Source: Saccharofermentans sp.
Lineage (GTDB): Bacteria; Bacillota; Clostridia; Saccharofermentanales; Saccharofermentanaceae
Assembly: GCA_024684815.1 (NCBI GenBank)
Contig: JAIKWL010000075.1
Coordinates: forward strand, 1 to 39,691
Length of the DNA: 39,691 nt
Reading direction: 5' to 3'
The position numbers and the translations under genes were made by a program. How positions within the stretch are numbered: position 1 is the stretch's first letter; each line of letters opens with the position of its first letter. This document shows positions 32,294 to 39,691 of this stretch, one piece after another. Below the pieces are notes generated by a model that was not told where the DNA came from, made no database searches, and was given only the letters and a program-made list of their open reading frames with translations.

Positions 32294-33526
32294 ATGTACA
32301 GAAATGTATTTGACGTGCTTGAAGAGAGAGGTTACTTCTCACAGGCTACACACAGAGATGAGATCTATGAGTTATTGAGCAAGCCCGGTGTGTCTTTCTA
32401 CATCGGTTTTGACCCTACGGCTGATTCACTTCACGTCGGTCACTTCGTTCAGATGATGGTAATGAGCCACATGCAGAAGGCCGGACACCGCCCGATCGCT
32501 CTCATGGGCGGCGGTACGGGCATGATCGGAGATCCTTCCGGCCGTACGGACATGCGCCAGATGATGACGATCGAGACTATCGACCACAACGTTGAGTGCT
32601 TCAAGAAGCAGATGGGCAAGGTCGTTGATTTCAGTGAGGGCAAGGCTCTCATCGTAAACAACGCTGACTGGCTCAGAGACCTCAACTACATTGAGTTCTT
32701 GAGAGAAGTCGGTACACACTTCTCCGTAAATAAGATGCTTACTGCCGAGTGCTACAAGCAGCGTCTTGAGAAGGGCCTTTCTTTCCTTGAATTTAACTAT
32801 ATGCTCATGCAGGCTTATGACTTCTACTACCTCCATGAGAAGTACGGATGCAACCTGGAGTTCGGTGGTGACGACCAGTGGTCTAACATCCTCGCAGGCA
32901 TGGAGCTCGTACGCCGTAAGAAGGGCGAATCTGTTTACGGTCTCACATTCACGCTTCTTACAAACAGCGAAGGCAAGAAGATGGGTAAGACGGCTAAGGG
33001 TGCTGTATGGCTCGATGCTGAGAAGACACCTGTCTTCGATTTCTACCAGTACTGGAGAAATGTCGATGATGCCGATGTCATCAAGTGCATGAAGCTCCTT
33101 ACATTCCTCGAGATGGACGAGATCAACGAGTATGCAAAGCTTACCGATGCGGCAATCAATGAAGCAAAGAAGAGACTTGCTTACGAAGTTACAAAGATCA
33201 TTCACGGTGAAGAGGCTGCTGAGATTGCGAAAAAGACCGCTGAGGATATTTTCGAGAACGCGGGAAGATCCGAAGACATGAAGACGACCGAGATCACGGT
33301 TGATGAGCTCAAGGCAGGCATGCAGATCGCTGATGCTCTCGTTAAGGCCGGCCTTATGAAGTCAAAGGGCGAGGCAAGAAGGATGATCCAGCAGAAGGGC
33401 GTATACCTTAACGATGCAGTTGTTGAAGATCAGTTCTATGAACTCAAGGAATCTGACTTCGATGCTAACGGCGAGGCAATCGTCCGCAAGGGCAAGAAGA
33501 CATACCACAGATTAAAGCTCGGCTGA
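32294..33526 (+). CDS. tyrS: Tyrosyl-tRNA synthetase
   Basis: A 410-residue class I synthetase (TyrS type 1). HVGH at 47-50 is the HIGH motif, and KKMGKT near 229-233 is the KMSKS loop. The tyrosine-binding sequence [17 protein letters not shown] and QWSNILAG are present. The C-terminal S4 RNA-binding domain is complete. TTGGAGGAA precedes the ATG at 32294. Only 36 bases separate it from trxB, so there is no room for a T-box; tyrS probably shares the trxB transcript. Confidence 0.97.
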   Translation: MYRNVFDVLEERGYFSQATHRDEIYELLSKPGVSFYIGFDPTADSLHVGHFVQMMVMSHMQKAGHRPIALMGGGTGMIGDPSGRTDMRQMMTIETIDHNVECFKKQMGKVVDFSEGKALIVNNADWLRDLNYIEFLREVGTHFSVNKMLTAECYKQRLEKGLSFLEFNYMLMQAYDFYYLHEKYGCNLEFGGDDQWSNILAGMELVRRKKGESVYGLTFTLLTNSEGKKMGKTAKGAVWLDAEKTPVFDFYQYWRNVDDADVIKCMKLLTFLEMDEINEYAKLTDAAINEAKKRLAYEVTKIIHGEEAAEIAKKTAEDIFENAGRSEDMKTTEITVDELKAGMQIADALVKAGLMKSKGEARRMIQQKGVYLNDAVVEDQFYELKESDFDANGEAIVRKGKKTYHRLKLG

Positions 33527-33554
33527 TATGATCCTTGAAAGCTGATTTTACGGT

Positions 33555-33584
33555 CCCCGGCAAATAAACCTGCCGGGGTTTTTT
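33555..33584 (+). terminator. Terminator after tyrS (near-duplicate of the one at 34280)
   Basis: CCCCGGCA (33555-33562) pairs with TGCCGGGG (33571-33578), followed by six T. The same stem recurs at 34280, after the first lipoprotein copy. This indicates that the terminator was duplicated with the following promoter and gene. Confidence 0.93.
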
Positions 33585-33621
33585 ATTCGCATAACAGGAC
33601 AATATCGCCTTTTGTTGTTCA

Positions 33622-33650
33622 TTGAAATGCATGTTTTCAAAGGTTAAAAT
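33622..33650 (+). promoter_or_regulatory. Promoter of lipoprotein copy 1
   Basis: TTGAAA (33622-33627), a 17-base spacer and TAAAAT (33645-33650). The spacer contains TTTCAA, so TTGAAA-N7-TTTCAA forms a dyad across the -35, conserved in the second unit, where a repressor could act. Confidence 0.7.
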
Positions 33651-33685
33651 TATCTGTGTAAGAAAAAATAAGGGAGGAATCATTT

Positions 33686-34252
33686 ATGAAGAGATTAAAA
33701 GCTGTTGCTGCTTCTGTTATGGTCTGCACAATGTTATTCTCATTTACCGGCTGTTCGAGCTTTAAGGTGATAGACGATGAGGATATATTTTTCGATGCAC
33801 TTGAAAAAACCGTGAATGTAGATAAGGATGATACACTTCACGAGAAGGATTTCGATATCAATGGCGATAAAGCCGAATATCTCATCTTTGATGTTGAAGG
33901 TGACAACTACTATACATATATCAGATTTAAGGATGAGGACGATGCCCTGGATTTCTTCGACCAGATCAATCAGGATTTTGACGATATATTGGACGATAAG
34001 GAATTTGAAGGTTCACATTCAAGCTCAATGACCAAGACTCGCGGATATCTTGTGTTTGACGGTGAGGTTGAAGGCGAGAACAGCATGCATTTTTACCATA
34101 TGAACCAGCGTTTCTTTGAAGATACTGAGATCTTCGGCGGAGTTTATGTAAACAAGAATGTTTATATCGAAGTCTATTCGACCAACGGCAGCAAGCGCGA
34201 CAAGGAAAAGGTTACCAAACTGCTTAAGGAACTCGGATTCCCGAAGCCCTGA
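33686..34252 (+). CDS. Small lipoprotein, family copy 1
   Basis: A 188-residue protein with a lipobox (FSFTGC, Cys23). After a 40-residue acidic stretch (DDEDIFFDAL) it has YYTYIRFKDEDDALDFF and ends IEVYSTNGSKRDKEK..LLKELGFPKP. Its two relatives at 34409 and 37595 share these blocks. No known domain is recognised; the fold looks like a compact alpha-beta domain exported to the membrane surface. GGGAGG precedes the ATG. It forms a monocistronic unit between two terminators. Confidence 0.8.
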   Translation: MKRLKAVAASVMVCTMLFSFTGCSSFKVIDDEDIFFDALEKTVNVDKDDTLHEKDFDINGDKAEYLIFDVEGDNYYTYIRFKDEDDALDFFDQINQDFDDILDDKEFEGSHSSSMTKTRGYLVFDGEVEGENSMHFYHMNQRFFEDTEIFGGVYVNKNVYIEVYSTNGSKRDKEKVTKLLKELGFPKP

Positions 34253-34279
34253 TCGATTCTGAACGGTGTATTTATATGT

Positions 34280-34312
34280 CCCCGGCACATAAAAACTGCC
34301 GGGGCTTTTTTT
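34280..34312 (+). terminator. Terminator after lipoprotein copy 1
   Basis: CCCCGGCA (34280-34287) pairs with TGCCGGGG (34297-34304), followed by C and seven T. It is the counterpart of the terminator at 33555. Confidence 0.93.
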
Positions 34313-34346
34313 CATATAACATGACAATATCGCCTGCTGTTGTTCA

Positions 34347-34375
34347 TTGAAATGCCTGTTTTCAAAAGGTAAAAT
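34347..34375 (+). promoter_or_regulatory. Promoter of lipoprotein copy 2
   Basis: TTGAAA (34347-34352), a 17-base spacer and TAAAAT (34370-34375). The promoter and dyad are the same as in copy 1 apart from a few substitutions. Confidence 0.7.
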
Positions 34376-34408
34376 TGTTTATATGCAAATATATGGGAGG
34401 GATCATTC

Positions 34409-34972
34409 ATGAAGAGATTTAAGGCTGTTGCCGCTTCTGTTATGGCCTGCACGATATTATTCTCATTTACCGGATGTTCGGGTTTTAAGGTAATAGATGA
34501 TGAAGATGTTTTCTTCGACGCGTTGGACAGTATAGCCAAGATCGATGAAGATGAGACTGATCACGCTAAGAACACCACTTATGACGGAGACAAGGTCGAG
34601 TACCTGATCTACTGCAAAGACGGTGATAACATTTATACCTATCTGCGTTTCAAGAAGGCGGATGCCGCTATGGACAGATTCGAGGACTTCTATGACGACT
34701 TCAAAGACATGAAAGAAGACGGCGATTTTGAGGGTTCCAGCTCAATGAGCATGGGAAAGACACGCGGTTCCGTCGTATTCAACGGTTCAGCCGAGGATGG
34801 CACGTCATTGGGCTTTTACCGTCAAAGTTACTATGATGACGACGCGGAACTCTACGGCGGTGTTTACGTAAATGAGAATGTCTACATTGAAGTCTTTTCC
34901 GTGAACGGCAGCAAGCGTGACAAGGAAAAGATCGCGAATTTCCTTAAGGAATTGAAATTCCCCAAGCCTTGA
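34409..34972 (+). CDS. Small lipoprotein, family copy 2
   Basis: A 187-residue paralogue of the gene at 33686, with the same lipobox (FSFTGC) and ending (GSKRDKEKIANFLKELKFPKP). Divergence is greatest in the middle third (VEYLIYCKDGDNIYTYLRFKKADAAMDRFEDF), which suggests different ligands or relaxed selection. GGGAGGGATC precedes the ATG. There is no clear terminator before the next small lipoprotein gene, so they may share a transcript. Confidence 0.8.
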   Translation: MKRFKAVAASVMACTILFSFTGCSGFKVIDDEDVFFDALDSIAKIDEDETDHAKNTTYDGDKVEYLIYCKDGDNIYTYLRFKKADAAMDRFEDFYDDFKDMKEDGDFEGSSSMSMGKTRGSVVFNGSAEDGTSLGFYRQSYYDDDAELYGGVYVNENVYIEVFSVNGSKRDKEKIANFLKELKFPKP

Positions 34973-34989
34973 CGGTATTAGAGATAAAT

Positions 34990-35244
34990 ATGGGATCGAT
35001 AAGCAGGACATGGGAATCGGAAGCATGGAAGAACGGTAATCTTTGCAGATATGCCGTAAGACAGATGCTCTTCATTTTGGTGGCTAACATGTTTGTTGTG
35101 CCGCTGTTCGGATGCGTCAAAAAAAGTCCTGTCTCAACGGATAATACGGCAGTTCCTTCTTCGCCTGAGGAGTGCATGCCTGATAACGGCATGGATGCGT
35201 TTGATGCTGTAATAAAGGTCCTTGGCAAGGCCTGGAATAACTAA
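34990..35244 (+). CDS. Small lipoprotein, about 84 residues
   Basis: The ORF has a hydrophobic stretch MLFILVANMFVVPLFGC, a lipobox, then KKSPVSTDN and a 45-residue acidic, cysteine-containing tail. The ATG at 34990 has only a weak ribosome site, and the internal ATG at 35065 would give a 59-residue protein starting at the hydrophobic stretch. No family is recognised. It sits 17 bases after lipoprotein copy 2. Confidence 0.5.
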   Translation: MGSISRTWESEAWKNGNLCRYAVRQMLFILVANMFVVPLFGCVKKSPVSTDNTAVPSSPEECMPDNGMDAFDAVIKVLGKAWNN

Positions 35245-35303
35245 GCCCGGACAGACGATCGGCAGGCAACGCTAAAATGTACGAAAATATTTAAGGAGTT
35301 CTT

Positions 35304-35945
35304 ATGGAACGATTCCGCTACATGTCATGGGCCGGACTTTTAGTCGCAATGTGGGGAGATCTGTTCTTCTCCGTAACTCTTCCGTCCCGATATCCCGGCT
35401 ACAGCAGAATGAAAGACTCCATAAGTGCGCTCGGGAATCCCGCAAGCCCGGTGCGGAAGATCTTTAACCTCTGGATGTTTTTTGAAGGCGTCTTTTTTCT
35501 GATCGACCTGCCGGTGTTCCACATGTACTATCACGGAATCTCCGAGGGGCTCACCTGGACGACCATCGCATTCATTATCGTCTTTGCGGTCGGAGCCTGC
35601 ATCTTCACATGCTTTTTCAGCGTCAACGAATCCAAATCCGTTATCACCACTGCATCAAAGATCCACGCTGCAGGATCCGTCACCGGTTTTATGCTGTTTC
35701 TGTTCGTGCCGCTTCTTATTGCGCTTTTGTCCTTTAAGAACAGCGAAAACACTCTCGGAGGATTCAGTATATTCTGCTTTGTCCTGAGCCTGATCACATT
35801 CGTCCTCTTCGTCATTTCCGATAAGCCGTTCTTCAAAAATACTTTTTTCGAAAACGCAGGGCTCTGGCAGCGTCTCAACCTCATCTTCATGTACCTCCCC
35901 CTAACGGTCGTGGCCATAAAGAGGATGGGGGAAGTGTACACGTGA
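35304..35945 (+). CDS. DUF998 family membrane protein
   Basis: A 213-residue protein with six hydrophobic helices. The N-terminal pattern PGYSRMKDSISALG(N)P is the DUF998 signature, found in uncharacterised bacterial and archaeal membrane proteins. AAGGAG precedes the ATG. It is not clearly part of any unit with its neighbours. Confidence 0.8.
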   Translation: MERFRYMSWAGLLVAMWGDLFFSVTLPSRYPGYSRMKDSISALGNPASPVRKIFNLWMFFEGVFFLIDLPVFHMYYHGISEGLTWTTIAFIIVFAVGACIFTCFFSVNESKSVITTASKIHAAGSVTGFMLFLFVPLLIALLSFKNSENTLGGFSIFCFVLSLITFVLFVISDKPFFKNTFFENAGLWQRLNLIFMYLPLTVVAIKRMGEVYT

Positions 35946-36162
35946 CGGAAAGGAGCAGCAATCTGCATGGCAAGCGTATTTAATAGTGTATGGAATAACC
36001 GGAGATGCTAAAGAGTGGTATGCTCAGCAGTCTTTGGGAGATGTTCAATGGTAATTTATCAGCGAGTACAGTTAACGTGACCTGACAAATCTTCGCAAAC
36101 TTGGAAATGTTCCTTTTACGGATCTCATCCATAATGGGCATGTAAGCAGGAGGACCTAAAGC
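35946..36162 (+). other. Spacer with possible decayed coding sequence
   Basis: A frame that stays open from inside the DUF998 gene through 36059 would read GKEQQSAWQAYLIVYGITGD then AKEWYAQQSLGDVQW and a stop. In a different frame downstream, LRKLGNVPFTDLIHNGHV follows. These fragments look protein-like but have no plausible start, so they may be the remains of a decayed gene. No family is recognised. Confidence 0.3.
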
Positions 36163-37053
36163 ATGGAATGGATCGAAGCATTACAAAAAGCCATCACTTA
36201 TATGGAAGATCATCTTCTCGAGGAGATCAACTATGAAGACGTAGCGAAGCAGGTGCACACGTCGAGCTACGAGTTTCACAGGGCTTTCAGTTTTGTGACG
36301 GGCTTAACGGCCAACACATATATCCGCAACCGCCGCTTGTCTCTGGCGGGAAGAGAACTTGTTGAGACCGATGCGAAGATCACGGATCTGGCTATGAAGT
36401 ACGGATACGAGACACCGGAAAGTTTTACCAAAGCTTTCACAAGGTTTCATGGTGTCGCACCGAAAACTGCCAGAGAAGAAGCCGGCAAACTCGTGCTTTT
36501 CAATCCGCTTACGATTACATTATCCGTGAAAGGTGGTAAGAGTATGGATTACCGTATAGTACAGACAAATGAAAAGAAATTTATAGCACTTGTAAGAGAA
36601 TTCAGCAACGCGATCATCAACGATGAAGCCAACCACGATGTGGCAGATTTCTGGGGCGAGGTCAACAGCAAGCAGATGCTCTCTCCCGTATGGATGCTGA
36701 GAGAAGACGGAAAGCGCGATCTCTATGGTCTCTGCAGTCCGACGAAAGAAGGACAGGATACCTTCGAGTACGGTATCGGCATCATCATTGACGAAGACAC
36801 AGCAGCGTTCGATCAGGCCGTTCTCGAGAAGAAAGGCTTCCGCAGCTGGGACGTCGAATCCGGCACATATGTGGTCTTTGACTGTGTGGGTGAAGACGGT
36901 GACTGCATCGCGAAGACATGGGTCAAATTCTATAAGGAGTTCCTGCCTCAGATGGGATACGAGGCATCTGAACAGACTGATTACGAGCTTTACTACGACG
37001 GCACAAGACCGGATATCTTCTGCGAACTCTGGATCCCGATCAAGAAGAAGTAA
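36163..37053 (+). CDS. AraC-family regulator with GyrI-like effector-binding domain
   Basis: A 296-residue transcription regulator. Residues 5-105 hold two helix-turn-helix units (YEDVAKQVHTSSYEFHRAFS and TDLAMKYGYETPESFTKAF) of the AraC/XylS type. From about residue 120 to the end is a GyrI-like/effector-binding domain as in Rob/BmrR-class regulators that sense amphipathic drugs or cations. AGGAGGACC precedes the ATG. Its targets cannot be named; no efflux gene is adjacent. Confidence 0.9.
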   Translation: MEWIEALQKAITYMEDHLLEEINYEDVAKQVHTSSYEFHRAFSFVTGLTANTYIRNRRLSLAGRELVETDAKITDLAMKYGYETPESFTKAFTRFHGVAPKTAREEAGKLVLFNPLTITLSVKGGKSMDYRIVQTNEKKFIALVREFSNAIINDEANHDVADFWGEVNSKQMLSPVWMLREDGKRDLYGLCSPTKEGQDTFEYGIGIIIDEDTAAFDQAVLEKKGFRSWDVESGTYVVFDCVGEDGDCIAKTWVKFYKEFLPQMGYEASEQTDYELYYDGTRPDIFCELWIPIKKK

Positions 37054-37093
37054 GTTCAATATACAGATTCCGGTTTTCACACAGGAATAAAAT

Positions 37094-37127
37094 GGTCCCG
37101 GAAATAAGCTCCGGGACCGCATTTTTT
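37094..37127 (+). terminator. Terminator after the AraC-family gene
   Basis: GGTCCCGGA (37094-37102) pairs with TCCGGGACC (37110-37118), followed by GCA and six T. Confidence 0.9.
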
Positions 37128-37314
37128 ACTTAGTAATAACGGAAATAAGGATCGTGAGTGCCGCGCCAATACTTATGAGCATATAAGTACGGAACCCGGC
37201 GCTTCTTTCCTTCCTCGATCTGCCATAGCCGATAAGGCCGCCCGAAGCCATTGCGAGCAGAAGCCTTACGATTACTGATACCAGATTAAAACTGTTAAGT
37301 GTCTCCACGATCAT
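37126..37314 (-). pseudogene. Truncated MgtC/SapB-family membrane protein
   Basis: A 62-residue minus-strand ORF matching the N-terminus of MgtC/SapB proteins: VIVRLLLAMASGGLIGYGR, then KERSAGFRTYMLISIGAALTILIS. MgtC proteins normally run to about 150-230 residues and continue with more helices; here a stop codon follows and the gene runs into the terminator at 37094. There is no good ribosome site before ATG 37314. It is probably a remnant. Confidence 0.7.
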
Positions 37315-37426
37315 ATTTTTTAATTATTGATTTGAAAACCTTATGCCGCAATAAAAGGCTTAAATAATTCAAGGCCTTACAGCCAGGACCTGACGGACAA
37401 GGTGATTCCGCTTGTGCGTGTCTGTT

Positions 37427-37448
37427 AGGTTATAATATGTCATAACCT
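37427..37448 (+). promoter_or_regulatory. Dyad operator over a TATAAT box upstream of lipoprotein copy 3
   Basis: AGGTTAT (37427-37433) and ATAACCT (37442-37448) are exact complements eight bases apart. The dyad contains TATAAT (37431-37436). No good -35 lies 17 bases upstream, so transcription may need an activator or be weak. It differs from the promoter of copies 1 and 2. Confidence 0.5.
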
Positions 37449-37502
37449 GTCCCGGGATAAGGGATGGATCAGAGATAGATTAATACAAAGGAGGATTCCC
37501 AT

Positions 37503-37541
37503 ATGTATTTTGACGTGTATTCGGAATTGCGCCGCTTGTGA
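37503..37541 (+). CDS. Possible 12-residue upstream ORF
   Basis: MYFDVYSELRRL with a strong ribosome site (AAAGGAGG at 37488-37495), ending in TGA that overlaps a GTG in another frame. It lies 53 bases before the ATG of lipoprotein copy 3. It may be a leader peptide, or its ribosome site may serve a longer in-frame GTG start at 37538 for the lipoprotein. Confidence 0.35.
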   Translation: MYFDVYSELRRL

Positions 37542-37594
37542 TCGGCTTCGTTAAGATGAAGAAGAGTAACACATTGGGTCAGGAGATAAGAAAA

Positions 37595-38155
37595 ATGAAG
37601 AAGCTTAGCAGTTTAACAGCAGCAGTTCTTGTTGGGGCAACAATGCTTTCCGTTGCCGGGTGTTCAGGAATTAGGTATATAGAGAGCGAAGATACATTCT
37701 TTGATGCGCTTAAAAATACTGTCGGAATCAAAAAGAGGGATATGCTGGTTCACGAAAAGAATACAACGTACAGCGGGATCGATGTTGAATATCTGACTTT
37801 TACCGAGGACGGCAATAATTCATACTGCTATGTCAGGTACGAAGATCCTGATGATGCAATGGAAAGGTTTGAAAATAAATATGAAAGTTTTGAAGATATT
37901 CTGGGTGACAAGCTGTTTGACGGATCAAACAGGAGAATGATAAATAGAGATCAGGGTTATATTGTTTTGGATGGTGATCTTGAAAAAGACACCGAATTCG
38001 ACGGATCTACATACCACCTGAGTGACACACATTATTACGGCGGTTTTTACGTAAACAAAAACGTTTACATCGAAGTTTATTCTGTGAACGGCAGCAGGAA
38101 AGATAAGGAAAAGATCGATGCAGTGCTAAAGGAATTGAATTTGCCAAAACCGTAA
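37595..38155 (+). CDS. Small lipoprotein, family copy 3
   Basis: A 186-residue paralogue of the genes at 33686 and 34409. The start at 37595 is chosen because AGGAGATAAG precedes it and gives the correct lipoprotein signal (LSVAGC). Shared blocks are YIESEDTFFDAL, VHEKNTTYSG, YGGFYVNKNVYIEVYSVNG and KELNLPKP. It is AT-richer than the other copies and lacks their promoter and terminator. No domain is recognised. Confidence 0.78.
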   Translation: MKKLSSLTAAVLVGATMLSVAGCSGIRYIESEDTFFDALKNTVGIKKRDMLVHEKNTTYSGIDVEYLTFTEDGNNSYCYVRYEDPDDAMERFENKYESFEDILGDKLFDGSNRRMINRDQGYIVLDGDLEKDTEFDGSTYHLSDTHYYGGFYVNKNVYIEVYSVNGSRKDKEKIDAVLKELNLPKP

Positions 38156-38176
38156 GATTGATCGACGGTTTTATAT

Positions 38177-38353
38177 ATGACAACGGATATGAGAATGATC
38201 GGTAATAAGAAAAGAGTATTTGTATTAGTATTATGTGTGGCGGTCATGTTTGGCACGTGCGGATGTTATCTGGGTTCTGCCGCCAAGGAATGGAAGAGTG
38301 CTCACAGAAAAGCTCTTAAGTGTTTGGATCAAGGAGATATAGGGGAATGCTGA
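38177..38353 (+). CDS. Small lipoprotein, 58 residues
   Basis: ATG at 38177 (others in frame at 38189 and 38195) to TGA at 38351. The peptide has KKRVFVLVLCVAVMFGTCGC, a lipobox, then 28 residues ending in an Asp/Cys tail. No strong ribosome site is seen. Its last seven bases overlap the start of the next gene (ATGCTGA). It is too short to assign. Confidence 0.5.
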   Translation: MTTDMRMIGNKKRVFVLVLCVAVMFGTCGCYLGSAAKEWKSAHRKALKCLDQGDIGEC

Positions 38354-38679
38354 TAAGTATTATTTCGATCATTGCAAATGTGCTGTTCTTTGTAGTATTG
38401 AACATATACTTTTATACGGACCGCACCAGTTTTCCTGATGGCAGTGTAAGAGAGTATCAAAGAAGCCCGCTCGGCAGACTGGAACTGTCGGATCAGAGAT
38501 ATCTGTTCTATCTGCAGACAGCTTTAGCTGCCGTCAGCATCATCATGAGCGTTCTGGTCTTATTCGGAGTGAAGAATAATGCCGTAAAGCTCATCAGAAA
38601 TATAAGCTCAGCTGCATCACTGGTAGTTTTCATTATCATCATTATCGCTACCGGCAATACTCATGCGAAATATGCATGA
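38347..38679 (+). CDS. Small membrane protein of unknown function
   Basis: A 110-residue protein with three hydrophobic segments (IISIIANVLFFVVLNIYF, ALAAVSIIMSVLVLF, SLVVFIIIIIATG). The ATG at 38347 is chosen because AAGGAG lies just upstream at 38331-38336; an upstream frame start is unlikely. It overlaps the preceding lipoprotein by seven bases, so translation is coupled. No family is recognised. Confidence 0.6.
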   Translation: MLISIISIIANVLFFVVLNIYFYTDRTSFPDGSVREYQRSPLGRLELSDQRYLFYLQTALAAVSIIMSVLVLFGVKNNAVKLIRNISSAASLVVFIIIIIATGNTHAKYA

Positions 38680-38701
38680 GTACTAAAGAGGGGAATAGAA
38701 T

Positions 38702-39259
38702 ATGGAACAGGATCAGGATGTCAAAAATAAAAAGTTCAGATGTTATAAAGAAGTGACTTTGCGGGTAGCGGACTTCAAAAAAGCCTGTGAACTGGATACT
38801 GACGAACTTAAGAATATCCAAGATGAGTATTTTAAGAGGACTTTCGTATATCCTCTTATCGGGATCTTTATTTCGGCATCGTTTTTTGCTCTTTGGCCCG
38901 CCGGTGTCATTAATAAGGTAAATGAGTTTTCTGAAACCTTTATGGTGGCATTAATGTTTCTGGCAGCGTTTGGTGCGGCGATGGGCACCTATCTTTTTGT
39001 TCGCTGCATTCACGCTCTGACCATTGTTTCAAAGATCAAAAATCAGGATTTCTGGTGGCGCACAGGCATTATCACACGCAAAAAGAGATTGTGGATCCCC
39101 TTAAGTATGCGATTTTATTATATAGTTGATGATGAATACTGCAGCCAGCGCTATTTTGATCCATTCTATAGAAAAGGAACGGAAGTGTATTTTCTGTATT
39201 TCCCCGAATTCATGAAAGGCTCATATATGGGAGGGGTCGTGGTAAGGAAAAAAGACTGA
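38702..39259 (+). CDS. Membrane protein of unknown function
   Basis: A 185-residue protein with two hydrophobic helices in the middle (about 45-65 and 77-97), between basic N- and C-terminal regions. The C-terminal half has WWRTGIITRKKRLW. No family is recognised. AAAGAGGGG precedes the ATG. It is 22 bases after the small membrane protein gene and probably in the same transcript. Confidence 0.65.
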   Translation: MEQDQDVKNKKFRCYKEVTLRVADFKKACELDTDELKNIQDEYFKRTFVYPLIGIFISASFFALWPAGVINKVNEFSETFMVALMFLAAFGAAMGTYLFVRCIHALTIVSKIKNQDFWWRTGIITRKKRLWIPLSMRFYYIVDDEYCSQRYFDPFYRKGTEVYFLYFPEFMKGSYMGGVVVRKKD

Positions 39260-39389
39260 TCATAGCTTCCGAGAAGAAGCGTTTAGTATGGATAATAAAC
39301 AGTAAGTAGAACTAATGCAATATACATTGGATATCATCTGTATGAATAGTAACCGGACAAAACGCGAGATCTGTACTGAGGTAATGAAT

Positions 39390-39691
39390 ATGAAAAAAGA
39401 GATACGGAAAATTACGTTGAGCCTTGCGTTGATAATACTGGTGATGACAGTATTCACGGGATGCGGAATACAGAAGGCGGATTATGGAGAAAGCATCATT
39501 ACATGCAGCTCCAAAAACTTTATAGGATTTGCCGGAGCCTATATTGACGAAGAAAACAGGGTAACTCTTGTTTTCGACAGATGGTATACGATGAATGTGT
39601 TTAATTCCGATCCCGGATTGAGAAATATATTTAATAAGGGAGCATATACAAAAGACAAACCTCTCAGAGTCAACAATAAAAAGACCAGGTT
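39390..39691 (+). CDS. Lipoprotein, N-terminal part (runs off window)
   Basis: Starting from ATG 39390 (or 39384), the frame is open to the window edge with no stop, so it is incomplete. The signal segment LSLALIILVMTVFTGC is a lipobox. After it comes IITCSSKNFIGFAGAYIDEENRVTLVF, followed by a basic stretch. TGAGGT is a weak ribosome site. No family is recognised from this part. Confidence 0.6.
   Translation, partial: MKKEIRKITLSLALIILVMTVFTGCGIQKADYGESIITCSSKNFIGFAGAYIDEENRVTLVFDRWYTMNVFNSDPGLRNIFNKGAYTKDKPLRVNNKKTR

Larger units (their letters stand above)
33554..34972 (+). repeat. Tandem duplication of a terminator-promoter-lipoprotein unit
   Basis: The first unit runs from about 33554 to 34252 and the second from about 34279 to 34972. 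They share the terminator stem, the TTGTTGTTCATTGAAATGC region, the promoter, the ribosome site (GGGAGG) and the coding sequence. Identity is highest in the upstream 130 bases and first 70 codons. A third copy at 37595 has the gene but not this upstream region. Confidence 0.8.

Overview
The window reads as a chromosomal segment of a low-to-mid GC Gram-positive anaerobe, most likely a gut or rumen member of the Clostridia (Bacillota). The reasons are strong AGGAGG-type ribosome sites, rho-independent terminators, many lipobox lipoproteins, two proteins built from cell-wall (choline-binding type) repeats, a PadR/DUF4097 pair and a DUF4250 protein. The genus cannot be read from the sequence. No rRNA, tRNA or CRISPR array was seen.

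Layout. 1-140: the 3' end of an IS3-family element (transposase tail and right inverted repeat). 141-2420: a PadR repressor with a membrane/DUF4097 partner, preceded by a consensus promoter and a four-copy operator-like array. 2503-8353: cytidine deaminase, a structured leader, a rhomboid protease, a membrane HD-GYP protein, a MutS-like ATPase and a SpoU/TrmH RNA methyltransferase. 8421-9731: a queuosine-precursor unit (candidate preQ1 riboswitch, attenuator terminator, yhhQ-type transporter, queF). 9922-12600: DUF4250 protein, gpmI, and a VapBC-type toxin-antitoxin pair. 12622-19861: surface proteins (a cell-wall repeat protein, a large lipoprotein and a three-lipoprotein operon) and a small unknown gene. 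19971-23596: a minus-strand cluster of ion permease, GT2-GtrA glycosyltransferase and CPA2 antiporter. 23774-29334: an FkbH-like enzyme, a free acyl carrier protein, an MBOAT acyltransferase, a ThrH phosphatase and a second cell-wall repeat protein. 29383-33526: TRIC-type channel, unknown membrane protein, thioesterase, trxB, tyrS. 33555-39691: a lipoprotein-rich accessory region with a tandemly duplicated lipoprotein gene, a third paralogue, several small lipoproteins, a DUF998 protein, an AraC/GyrI-like regulator and a truncated mgtC.

How the genes work together. The most system-like block is fkbH-ACP-MBOAT. FkbH-type enzymes are known to load a glyceryl unit from 1,3-bisphosphoglycerate onto a carrier protein, and MBOAT proteins acylate surface polymers. 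Together they suggest a pathway that decorates a surface glycan or teichoic acid with a glycerate-derived group. That is inference: neither substrate nor acceptor can be read from the DNA. The queuosine unit is a coherent salvage module, because YhhQ imports precursors, QueF makes preQ1, and the leader looks like a preQ1 sensor. The lipoprotein families look like lineage-specific surface expansions of unknown function.
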